Below are positions 56,898 to 64,000 of a stretch of 64,000 bases of DNA, in pieces; the first letter of the stretch is position 1, and each line of letters begins with the position of its first letter. Under the pieces are notes generated by a model. That model did not search any database. It was not told the origin of the DNA and saw only the letters and a program-made list of their open reading frames with translations. The stretch is from Candidatus Pelagibacter sp. (GTDB lineage: Bacteria > Pseudomonadota > Alphaproteobacteria > Pelagibacterales > Pelagibacteraceae), in NCBI GenBank assembly GCA_028404615.1, contig JAOOBT010000004.1, forward strand, positions 38,983 to 102,982, read 5' to 3'. The position numbers and the translations under genes were made by a program.

Positions 56898-59218
56898 ACC
56901 AATCTTCTATAATTAAAATATCCAACAATTAATAAAAATAATAAAGCGAAAGGATAGACGATAGCTTTATTTGGTCTATCCGGATTTTCAATTTTAAAAT
57001 TACTTATAATATCACCCATTTGTATTCCAGATTTTTTTGCTTCCCCTTTCCAATTTAATTTATCAACTGTCAATTGATCGTTTTGGTCTGTTAAAGTCAC
57101 GCCGTATTCTTCTAAGTTATAATTGTTTTCAAATTTACCTTTATCGATAACAAATAATTTATATCTTTCTCCGTATTCAGTAACTCGAGTGACTTTAATA
57201 TGAACTTCTTTTGACGGGTCAAAAGATAAATTTTGGATATTTTCTGCTGATAGTTTTTGTTCGTTATATTTTGGATAGAATTTACTTAAGACATAATCTG
57301 GGGCTAGAAAAGATAAAGATATTATTAAAAACGCTATGATCTCATACCATCTTAATTTATTTATAAACCATTGTTGCGTTGCTGCTGTAAAAACTAAAAT
57401 TCCGATTAATGACGTAGCTATGACTAATAAAGCTTGCCAGATACTATCTACTCCAATTAATAATAGCTCGTGATTAAACAAAAAGACTATCGGTAAAATT
57501 CCAGTTCTCAAACTATACCAAATAGCTTGAAGTCCTGTTCTTAAAGGGTCGCCTCCAGAAATTGCAGCAGCTGCATAAGAAGCTAAACCTACAGGGGGTG
57601 TAACATCCGCCATTAAGCCAAAATAAAATACAAACAAATGAACTGCGATTAATGGAAAAATAAATCCTGAAGCATTACCAACATCAACCAAAACCGTGGC
57701 CATTAAAGATGCTACAACCACATAGTTGGCAGTGGTTGGAAGGCCCATTCCAAGTAGTAAACAAAGTATAATGGTTAATAATATTAAAATTATTACGTTG
57801 TCTCGTGCTATCGTTTCAATAACTATAATTAAATTAGTACTCAGGCCTGTCGATCCTACTGCTCCCACAATTATTCCTGCTGTAGCAATTGCGATACCTA
57901 CCCCCACCATATTAATAGCACCTTTTTGAAGACCAACTATTGTTTGATTATACCAATCGATAAAACCAGTTTTTAAATCTGGATTTTTTATAATACGACT
58001 TGTTAAGTTTACTAATATTAAAGATAAGGTTGCGTAAAAAATGGAAAAGCCAGCTGTATATCTCATATAAACAAGTAAAAAAATTAAAACAAAAATAGGT
58101 ATTAAAAAATGTAAGCCAGATAAAAAAGTTTTCTTTAAGTGAGGAACATCAGCATCATCCATTCCTTTTAATCCTAATTTAAGGGCCTCTAAATGGGATA
58201 TATAGAATAAAGCAATATAAGAAATGATAGCAGGTAAGAAAGCGTGTTTAACAACTTCAAAATAAGTTACACCAATAAAACTTGCCATAACAAATGCAGC
58301 AGCTCCCATAACTGGAGGCATTATTTGTCCGTTTACAGATGAGGAAACTTCAATGGCTCCTGCTTTCTCTTGAGAGAAACCAGTTTTTTTCATAATAGGA
58401 ATTGTAAAAGTTCCCGTTGTCACAGTATTTGCAATTGAAGAACCTGAGATCATACCAGTCATTCCTGATCCTAATATTGCAGCCTTAGCTGGGCCTCCTC
58501 TCATTTTTCCAACCATTGCAAAGGCTAAATCTAGAAAATACTTTCCACCACCGGCAGTTTCGAGTAAAGCGCCGAATAATACAAATAAAAAAATGAAATC
58601 TACTGAAACTCCAATTGGTATTCCAAATATTGCTTCTTGATCAAACCACTGAAACCCTACTAATCTTTTTACAGAAAGTCCGCCGTGAGAAATAATATCT
58701 GGAGCATATTTTCCAAAATAAGAAAATAAAAGGAAACAAACTGCAATTATTACCAAAGGCAAGCCTATAGCTCGTCTAGTTGCTTCTAATAAAATTAATA
58801 TACCTGTAGCACCAATTATAAGTTCTACTGGAACTTTAAAACCAAATATTTCTTTTACTAAAAGTATACCGCCTCTATTTACTAAATCGTCATAGAAAAA
58901 ATAAATATATAAGCAACTTAATGCACCGGTTATACTTATTAGAATATCAAAAATAGAAATCTTTTTTCCCCTTACTGCTGGAAAAATTAAAAAAGCTAGT
59001 GTTAAAGCAAAACCTAAGTGAATAGCTCTTGCGGGTAATCCTTTGAACATTCCAAAATTAAACCAAAAAGGAAACGGGGAAGCATACCAAAGTTGAAATA
59101 ATGTCCAAAGAATAGCAATTCCAAAAACTATTTTTAAGTGTACACCTGATAAATTTCTTGTTGGAGAAATATCTTCTTGAATTTTATCTTTGATCTTACT
59201 TTGAATGTTTTGATTCAT
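56894..59218 (-). CDS. TRAP transporter fused DctQ-DctM permease, TAXI type
   Basis: 774 residues with about 16-18 membrane segments. The DctQ-like half (about 1-170) leads into the DctM half, with the FGALLETAGGGKYFLDLAFAM and GSGMTGMISGSSIANTVTTG motifs and a GMGLPTTANYVVVASL segment. The C-terminal about 110 residues form a soluble domain before a last hydrophobic segment. With a TAXI-type binding protein it imports an organic acid or amino acid using the sodium gradient. It lies 77 nt downstream of the binding-protein gene, with a terminator between. Confidence 0.92.
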   Translation of the reverse strand: MNQNIQSKIKDKIQEDISPTRNLSGVHLKIVFGIAILWTLFQLWYASPFPFWFNFGMFKGLPARAIHLGFALTLAFLIFPAVRGKKISIFDILISITGALSCLYIYFFYDDLVNRGGILLVKEIFGFKVPVELIIGATGILILLEATRRAIGLPLVIIAVCFLLFSYFGKYAPDIISHGGLSVKRLVGFQWFDQEAIFGIPIGVSVDFIFLFVLFGALLETAGGGKYFLDLAFAMVGKMRGGPAKAAILGSGMTGMISGSSIANTVTTGTFTIPIMKKTGFSQEKAGAIEVSSSVNGQIMPPVMGAAAFVMASFIGVTYFEVVKHAFLPAIISYIALFYISHLEALKLGLKGMDDADVPHLKKTFLSGLHFLIPIFVLIFLLVYMRYTAGFSIFYATLSLILVNLTSRIIKNPDLKTGFIDWYNQTIVGLQKGAINMVGVGIAIATAGIIVGAVGSTGLSTNLIIVIETIARDNVIILILLTIILCLLLGMGLPTTANYVVVASLMATVLVDVGNASGFIFPLIAVHLFVFYFGLMADVTPPVGLASYAAAAISGGDPLRTGLQAIWYSLRTGILPIVFLFNHELLLIGVDSIWQALLVIATSLIGILVFTAATQQWFINKLRWYEIIAFLIISLSFLAPDYVLSKFYPKYNEQKLSAENIQNLSFDPSKEVHIKVTRVTEYGERYKLFVIDKGKFENNYNLEEYGVTLTDQNDQLTVDKLNWKGEAKKSGIQMGDIISNFKIENPDRPNKAIVYPFALLFLLIVGYFNYRRLV

Positions 59219-59240
59219 TTTTGTTAAGATACCTTATTCT

Positions 59241-59276
59241 AAAAAAAAAGGCCCAAAAAATATTGGGCCTTTTTTA
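59241..59276 (-). terminator. Rho-independent terminator after the TRAP binding-protein gene
   Basis: On the minus strand A-run then GGCCCAA, loop TATTTT, TTGGGCC and nine T. The stem is strong (GGCCC/GGGCC plus A/T extensions) and well placed 20 nt after the binding-protein stop. It lies upstream of the permease gene, so it likely only attenuates. Confidence 0.85.
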
Positions 59277-59295
59277 ATTAAACTAAAAAGTTAGA

Positions 59296-60300
59296 TTACA
59301 TTAATCCAGCTTCTTTGTAGTACTTAATTGCGCCTGGATGTAAAGGAGCTGATAAACCATCAGCTATCATATTTTTCTTTTCCAGAGGTCCAAAAGCAGG
59401 ATGTTGAGCTCTGAAATCATCAAAGTTTTCCATTACCGCTTTTGTTACTAAGTATACAAGCTCCTCAGAAACATCTGCGCTTGTAACAACCGTAGCTTTT
59501 ACACCAAACGTTGTGGCATCTTTTTTCTGATTGGAATAAGTTCCTTTTGGAATTACAGCTTTTGCATAGTAGTCAGCTCCATCAATTAAGCCTTGAACTG
59601 GCGCGCCAGTTAAATTGATTGGGCTAGCTTTTGCTTTACAAGTCGCTGCTTGTTCCATAGCACCATTAGGAAATCCTACTGAATATCCGAATGCATCTAT
59701 TTTACCGTCACAAAGAGCTTTTACTTGTTCGGAAGAAGTAAGTTCAGTCGTTGCTTTGAACATACTCATGTCTGCTCCCATAGCTTTCATTAATTCTTCC
59801 ATTGTTCCTCTTTGACCAGAACCTGGGTTACCTATGTTTACTGTTTTTCCTTTTAGGCCTTTGAAATTTTTAATTCCAGATTTTTTACTTGCCCAAATTT
59901 GAAAAGGTTCATTGTGAACAGAAAATACAGCTCTTAAATTACTAAACTGTTTTCCTTCCCATTTGCTTGAACCATTGTAAGCATGATACTGCCAGTCTGA
60001 CTGAGCAACACCAAATTGAAACTCACCATCTTTGATTTGTCCAATATTGTAGTTAGAACCACCTGTTGAAGGTGCAGTACATCTGTAAGCTTTGGCTGTA
60101 CCTTTTTTTCTACCGTGATCAGCACTGATCGCTGACTTGTGTAACATTTTACAAATAGCGTTACCTGTTTGGAAATATACTCCAGTAGGTCCGCCTGTTC
60201 CTATTGTAAAGAACTCTGCTGATTTTGCGATTGAAGTAATAGGGCTTGAAAAAGCAAACATTACTAGTACCGCTGAAATCAATGACATCATTTTTTTCAT
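59296..60300 (-). CDS. TAXI-family TRAP transporter solute-binding protein
   Basis: 334 residues. A signal peptide (MKKMMSLISAVLVMFAFSSP, cleaved before AEFFTIGTG) precedes the TAXI motif GTGGPTGVYFQTG. The internal GNPGSGQRGTMEELMKAMG and the C-terminal LHPGAIKYYKEAGLM are standard for the family. It delivers a small organic solute to the permease in the periplasm. It has its own promoter and ribosome site (AGAGGAG) and a terminator, as is typical where binding protein is needed in excess. Substrate unknown. Confidence 0.93.
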   Translation of the reverse strand: MKKMMSLISAVLVMFAFSSPITSIAKSAEFFTIGTGGPTGVYFQTGNAICKMLHKSAISADHGRKKGTAKAYRCTAPSTGGSNYNIGQIKDGEFQFGVAQSDWQYHAYNGSSKWEGKQFSNLRAVFSVHNEPFQIWASKKSGIKNFKGLKGKTVNIGNPGSGQRGTMEELMKAMGADMSMFKATTELTSSEQVKALCDGKIDAFGYSVGFPNGAMEQAATCKAKASPINLTGAPVQGLIDGADYYAKAVIPKGTYSNQKKDATTFGVKATVVTSADVSEELVYLVTKAVMENFDDFRAQHPAFGPLEKKNMIADGLSAPLHPGAIKYYKEAGLM

Positions 60301-60326
60301 GTGTACTCCTCTTGTTATAATGATTA

Positions 60327-60355
60327 ATTTAACTATGTTATTGAATAGAGGTCAA
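60327..60355 (-). promoter_or_regulatory. Sigma-70 promoter of the TRAP binding-protein gene
   Basis: Minus strand: TTGACC (60355-60350), 17-nt spacer, TTAAAT (60332-60327). It is inside the 63-nt gap after the aminotransferase gene, and would give a leader of about 20 nt with AGAGGAG before the ATG. Confidence 0.5.
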
Positions 60356-60363
60356 AGAGAATC

Positions 60364-61602
60364 TTATAAATTTTTGGCCCAATTTGATAATTTATTTACT
60401 CCTTCTACTACATTTGGCGCAAACTTTTTAATCATCTCATCATCTATCATACTGCAATTTGTAACATTTCTAAAAAATTCAGTTCCATTAAAATCAGTAT
60501 AACTTAATCTAGTTAACATTTTTTTAGGTGAAAAACCAAAATCAGAGCCTGGTAACATTGCTACACCAGTATCATATAAGATTGCTTCACATAACCTTGA
60601 TGATGTTTTGTATTTTTTATTTTTAAACTCTGGCATCAAATAAAATGCACCTTGAGGTGGCGCAATTAAAATCTTGTTTGACTTTAGGTTGTTATAAACA
60701 TAATTTCCAACTGCTTTCAAAATTGCTCTTACTTTAAGTTTATAATTTTCATGTTCATATGCGTAAGCTTCTACTGAAGCATATTGTGTTGGGGTATTTA
60801 CTGTTGAATAAGATTCACTAGCAAGAGATTTTAAGCTTCTCAAAAATTCTGTTAATTTTTTCGGAACAGCTAGGAAACCTAACCTCCAACCCCCAGCCCC
60901 ACACCATTTACTTAAACCTCCAGTTATAAAAGTTAATTCAGGGTAGAATTTTGATATAGAATTATATTCATTTGAAAAAGTAAGGTCAGTGTAAATTTCA
61001 TCTGACAAAACCATAATTCTATTTTTTTTTGCTACTTTAGCTAACTCTTCTAAATTATTACAAGTTACTCCAGATGGGTTATTTGGTGAGTTGAGAATTA
61101 AAATAAGATTTTTCTTTTTCCCAATAGATTTAATTTTTTTTTCAAGTTCTTTACCAGTTGGGAACCAATTGTTTGCTCTTGAGGTTTCCAGCCAATGAAC
61201 TTTATTTGAGCCTATTTCTGCTTGAGGTTCATACGAGACCCATCCAGGTGCAGGAATAATTATTTCACCATTAAATGCAATATGAATTAGCAACATCGCT
61301 TCTTTTGAGCCTGGAGTAATTAATATATTTTCTTTTGGATAATCATTTCCAGTCCTTTTAAATAAATATTTTGAAATATTCTCTCTCAACTCTGTTAATC
61401 CTTGAATAGGTAAGTATTCTTTTCTATGAGCATTTTCTTTTAATGCTTCTACGATTTTTTCTGGGACTGGGAATGGTGACTGACCGAAACCAAATTGATA
61501 TATTTTTTTTCCTTTAGAGATAAGTTCTTTTGACTTTTCGTTTATTACAAGTGTAGAAGATTCCTTAAGTTTTAGAATTTTCTTTTTTACTTTTGAAGAC
61601 AT
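60364..61602 (-). CDS. PLP-dependent aminotransferase class I/II (aspartate aminotransferase fold)
   Basis: 412 residues. Sites are NSPNNPSG (from residue 171), DEIYTDL (Asp201, Tyr204), the Schiff-base Lys232 in GGLSKWCGAGGWRLG and a late Arg. It transfers an amino group between an amino acid and a 2-oxo acid; the preference cannot be deduced. It lies 63 nt before the TRAP binding-protein gene, on the same strand. The transported solute may be its substrate, which is inference from context only. Confidence 0.88.
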   Translation of the reverse strand: MSSKVKKKILKLKESSTLVINEKSKELISKGKKIYQFGFGQSPFPVPEKIVEALKENAHRKEYLPIQGLTELRENISKYLFKRTGNDYPKENILITPGSKEAMLLIHIAFNGEIIIPAPGWVSYEPQAEIGSNKVHWLETSRANNWFPTGKELEKKIKSIGKKKNLILILNSPNNPSGVTCNNLEELAKVAKKNRIMVLSDEIYTDLTFSNEYNSISKFYPELTFITGGLSKWCGAGGWRLGFLAVPKKLTEFLRSLKSLASESYSTVNTPTQYASVEAYAYEHENYKLKVRAILKAVGNYVYNNLKSNKILIAPPQGAFYLMPEFKNKKYKTSSRLCEAILYDTGVAMLPGSDFGFSPKKMLTRLSYTDFNGTEFFRNVTNCSMIDDEMIKKFAPNVVEGVNKLSNWAKNL

Positions 61603-61617
61603 TTTTACTTAAAATTA

Positions 61618-61647
61618 CCTATACGGGGACTGCCTATTAGAAGTCAA
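61618..61647 (-). promoter_or_regulatory. Candidate sigma-70 promoter for the aminotransferase gene
   Basis: Minus strand: TTGACT (61647-61642), 18-nt spacer, TATAGG (61623-61618). It lies 16 nt before the ATG. A 17-nt spacing to GTATAG is an alternative register. Confidence 0.45.
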
Positions 61648-61671
61648 ATCAATTGTTTAAAACAGGAACAT

Positions 61672-61700
61672 TTGACAAAACGATTCGGTCATGTTTTAAT
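61672..61700 (+). promoter_or_regulatory. Candidate sigma-70 promoter for the helicase gene
   Basis: A perfect TTGACA (61672-61677), 17-nt spacer and TTTAAT (61695-61700), 59 nt before the start codon. The best consensus match I saw in the window. Confidence 0.55.
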
Positions 61701-61759
61701 CTTATTTTGTTCTCAACTTTGATCTACATATAGTGTAAAAAATATTATCTAACACAACT

Positions 61760-64000
61760 ATGAATTCAAGCTCTCAAAAAATTGTAGCTCTATTAGGTCC
61801 AACTAACACTGGTAAAACTCATGTTGCGATAGAGAAAATGTTAGAGTTTGACTCAGGAATTTTTGGGTTGCCATTGAGGCTTCTTGCTAGAGAAGTTTAC
61901 GACAAATGCGTAGGTAAGATTGGGCGAGATAAAGTTGCTCTTATTACCGGTGAAGAAAAAATAATTCCTACAACTGCAAATTATTTTATTTGTACAGTGG
62001 AATCTATGCCTAAAAATAAAAATGTTGATTTTGTTGCTATTGATGAAATTCAGATGTGTGCTGATAAGGAAAGGGGACATATCTTTACAGAACGTATGCT
62101 TGAAACTCGTGGAGCGAAATTAACTATGTTCTTAGGATCTCAAGTGATGGCAAAAATTATTGAAGAATTAGTTAATAATGTAGAGTTTGAAAAAAAAGAT
62201 AGGTATTCAAAGTTAAGTTATTCAGGTATCAAAAAGATATCTAGGTTGGATCGTAAAGTTGCTATAATAGCTTTTTCAATTGAAGAAGTTTATGCAATAG
62301 CAGAACTTGTCAGACGTCAAAAGGGTGGAGCAGCAGTAATAATGGGCTCTTTAAGTCCTAAGACTAGAAATTCTCAAGTAGGTTTATATCAATCGGGAGA
62401 TGTGGATTACTTAATTGCAACAGATGCTATTGGGATGGGATTAAACATGGATATCAATGAAATTTATTTTTCAAATTTAAAAAAATTTGATGGAAAAAAA
62501 ACAAGAAGATTAAATTTAATTGAAATGTCACAAATTGCAGGACGAGCGGGTAGATATAAGAATGACGGCGGTTTTGGTACCACAGGTGATTGTGAAACTT
62601 TAAATTCAGATGAAATTGAAAAAATTGAAAAGCATAATTTACCTGATACTAAAACAATTTATTGGAGAAATTCAAAATTAAATTTTAAAAACCCTGATAG
62701 CCTTATTTCTTCACTAGAACTCAAACCATCTCATAAAAGCCTTCTCAGGACTAATGACTCGCTTGATGAAAGTGTTTTAAGATTTTTTCTTAAAAAGGGA
62801 GCTAATAATATTATTTATCATAAAAATTTAGAATTATTATGGGAGTGCTGTCAAATACCTGATTTTGAAAAAAAGGCTTATGGACAACACATTAATGTCA
62901 TCGATAAAGTATTTCAATTTTTATCAACTCGTAAAAAAAGAATACCAAGTACATTTATGAAAGAGCAATTAAAAGGCTTAGAAAAGGATCATGGCAACGT
63001 GGATCTATTATCACATAGGCTTTCTAACGTGAGAACCTGGTCCTATGTTGCTAATAAAAAAAATTGGGTTGAAAACTCAGATTATTGGGTCCAGCTTACT
63101 AAGAATATAGAGGATAAATTATCCGATAAGTTACACGATGAACTAACAAAAAGTTTCATAGATAAAAAAATAAGTATACTTTCAAGAAGTTTAAAACAAG
63201 ATTTAGTTTTAAATACTGAGATTAATAATGATAATAAAATATATATCGACGGTCAATTAATTGGCGAATTAAAAGGTCTTAAATTCTTAATCGAGGTTAC
63301 ATCTAAGACGCTCGATACGGACATAAAATCTATCAAAAAAGCTGCAAGAAAAGGTGTGGAAAAAGAGCTAGTTAAAAGAGTCGATAAAATTTTAAATGAA
63401 GCCGAAATTGAGGTTAGCAGAGATAGTAAAATTATTTGGAAAAATAATCCAATAGCAAGATTAAAAAAAGGTAGCGATTATTTAAATCCAGATATAGATA
63501 TTATTGCTGATGACTCTTTAAATGAAGACTCCAAGGCTAAATTACATATTTTTTTAAGTAAATGGTTATCTAGTTATATAAATGAAATACTAGGTGATCT
63601 AATAAAATTAACGAAACACAAACTTTCCAATCAATATTTAAGAGGTTTACTATTCCAGCTGTACGAGAATAACGGAGTTGTTAAAAGGAGTGACGTGGAT
63701 AAAATAGTTAAATCAATTCCGGCAGAAGAGAGAAAAAAACTATGGGGTATGGGAGTAAAGATAGGGAGATATCATATTTATTTACCAAAAATGCTTAAAC
63801 CAAAAGCTGTGGAATTTAGAATTGGATTATGGAAAATATTTTATAATCTCTCTGATAAGAATAAAATACCTAAATCTGGACTAAATTTTCTTATAGGAAC
63901 ATCATTAGAAAAAGATTTTCTTTTACTATGTGGATTTGAAAAATTTAGAGAATTTTTTGTAAGAATTGATATTCTGGAAAAACTATTTTTGAAAATCATT
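61760..64000 (+). CDS. SUV3-like ATP-dependent RNA helicase (3' end beyond window)
   Basis: 747 codons read from ATG 61760 without a stop to the window edge. Walker A is LLGPTNTGKTH (residues 11-21), motif II is DEIQ (95-98), and motif V-VI follow as IATDAIGMGLNMDI and QIAGRAGRY. The truncated C-terminal region is about half the protein seen. Superfamily 2 helicases of this SUV3 type occur in alphaproteobacteria and mitochondria, where SUV3 works with a degradosome on RNA. The bacterial partner is unknown. Its N-terminal motif is intact, so it is likely functional. Confidence 0.88.
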   Translation, partial: MNSSSQKIVALLGPTNTGKTHVAIEKMLEFDSGIFGLPLRLLAREVYDKCVGKIGRDKVALITGEEKIIPTTANYFICTVESMPKNKNVDFVAIDEIQMCADKERGHIFTERMLETRGAKLTMFLGSQVMAKIIEELVNNVEFEKKDRYSKLSYSGIKKISRLDRKVAIIAFSIEEVYAIAELVRRQKGGAAVIMGSLSPKTRNSQVGLYQSGDVDYLIATDAIGMGLNMDINEIYFSNLKKFDGKKTRRLNLIEMSQIAGRAGRYKNDGGFGTTGDCETLNSDEIEKIEKHNLPDTKTIYWRNSKLNFKNPDSLISSLELKPSHKSLLRTNDSLDESVLRFFLKKGANNIIYHKNLELLWECCQIPDFEKKAYGQHINVIDKVFQFLSTRKKRIPSTFMKEQLKGLEKDHGNVDLLSHRLSNVRTWSYVANKKNWVENSDYWVQLTKNIEDKLSDKLHDELTKSFIDKKISILSRSLKQDLVLNTEINNDNKIYIDGQLIGELKGLKFLIEVTSKTLDTDIKSIKKAARKGVEKELVKRVDKILNEAEIEVSRDSKIIWKNNPIARLKKGSDYLNPDIDIIADDSLNEDSKAKLHIFLSKWLSSYINEILGDLIKLTKHKLSNQYLRGLLFQLYENNGVVKRSDVDKIVKSIPAEERKKLWGMGVKIGRYHIYLPKMLKPKAVEFRIGLWKIFYNLSDKNKIPKSGLNFLIGTSLEKDFLLLCGFEKFREFFVRIDILEKLFLKII

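Noticed and set aside
60137..60502. 121-codon plus-strand frame across TRAP binding protein and aminotransferase
   Set aside because: Covers the ends of two firm minus-strand genes and has no recognisable domain.
1..64000. CRISPR arrays, insertion sequences, prophage or integrase genes
   Set aside because: No repeated spacer array, no transposase or integrase motifs and no target-site duplications seen.

Overview
The window looks like a streamlined, AT-rich alphaproteobacterial chromosome segment of the SAR11 (Pelagibacterales) type. The evidence is very low GC, lysine/asparagine/isoleucine-rich proteins, almost no intergenic DNA, genes overlapping by 1-30 nt, a class I lysyl-tRNA synthetase, and alphaproteobacterial gene strings (rpmH-rnpA-yidD-yidC-argB-HAD-dapD-dapE; aroK-aroB-bolA-J protein-cobS-cobT-rpmB). 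I saw no insertion sequence, prophage, integrase or CRISPR array. The SAR11 assignment is an inference from these traits, not from a database match.

Layout. 1-466: end of a VTT-domain membrane protein. 517-6895: plus-strand run for ribosome/RNase P/membrane insertion (rpmH, rnpA, yidD, yidC), arginine and lysine/diaminopimelate synthesis (argB, dapD, dapE), a HAD phosphatase and a SET-domain methyltransferase, then a GT2 glycosyltransferase. 7698-11801: minus-strand operon of a 59-aa membrane protein, a 577-aa secreted protein of unknown function, def, fmt and truA. 11874-17044: aroK, aroB, bolA (opposite strand), a J-domain protein, and CobS/CobT-type AAA+/VWA proteins. 17041-20558: yhhQ, rpmB, pyrD, lysS on the minus strand. 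20652-24210: trkH, then an ampG/NlpC-P60 pair that suggests muropeptide recycling. 24313-36876: a long minus-strand run mixing translation genes (thrS, infC, rpmI, rplT, pheS, pheT, lepA, tRNA-Ser) with cell-surface glycosyltransferase and methyltransferase genes. 36913-44462: alpha/beta hydrolase, SDR-type epimerase, glutamate synthase gltB/gltD. 44626-49047: uppP, tRNA-Arg, an O-antigen ligase-like protein, thiolase and a histone-deacetylase-family protein. 49149-56897: acetoacetyl-CoA synthetase, a pyruvate dehydrogenase pair aceE/aceF, an EamA transporter and a thioesterase. 56894-61602: a TAXI-type TRAP transporter and an aminotransferase. 61760-64000: a SUV3-like RNA helicase that runs off the window.

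Most genes are housekeeping. The most unusual items are: (1) a homodimeric-type pyruvate dehydrogenase E1 with its own N-terminal lipoyl domain, nearly a copy of the one on the adjacent E2; (2) CobS/CobT paired with a Cys/His-bearing J protein and no CobN in view; (3) a 12-bp perfect inverted repeat that contains the aacS start codon; (4) a 19-nt perfect operator-like palindrome between gltD and uppP; (5) a substrate-binding-protein gene bracketed by its own promoter and a strong terminator inside a TRAP operon; (6) an unlisted 59-aa membrane protein; (7) surface-polysaccharide genes threaded through a translation operon. I did not find an obviously new defence or mobile system. No stretch longer than 300 nt lacks a gene; the largest gap is 51078-51345.
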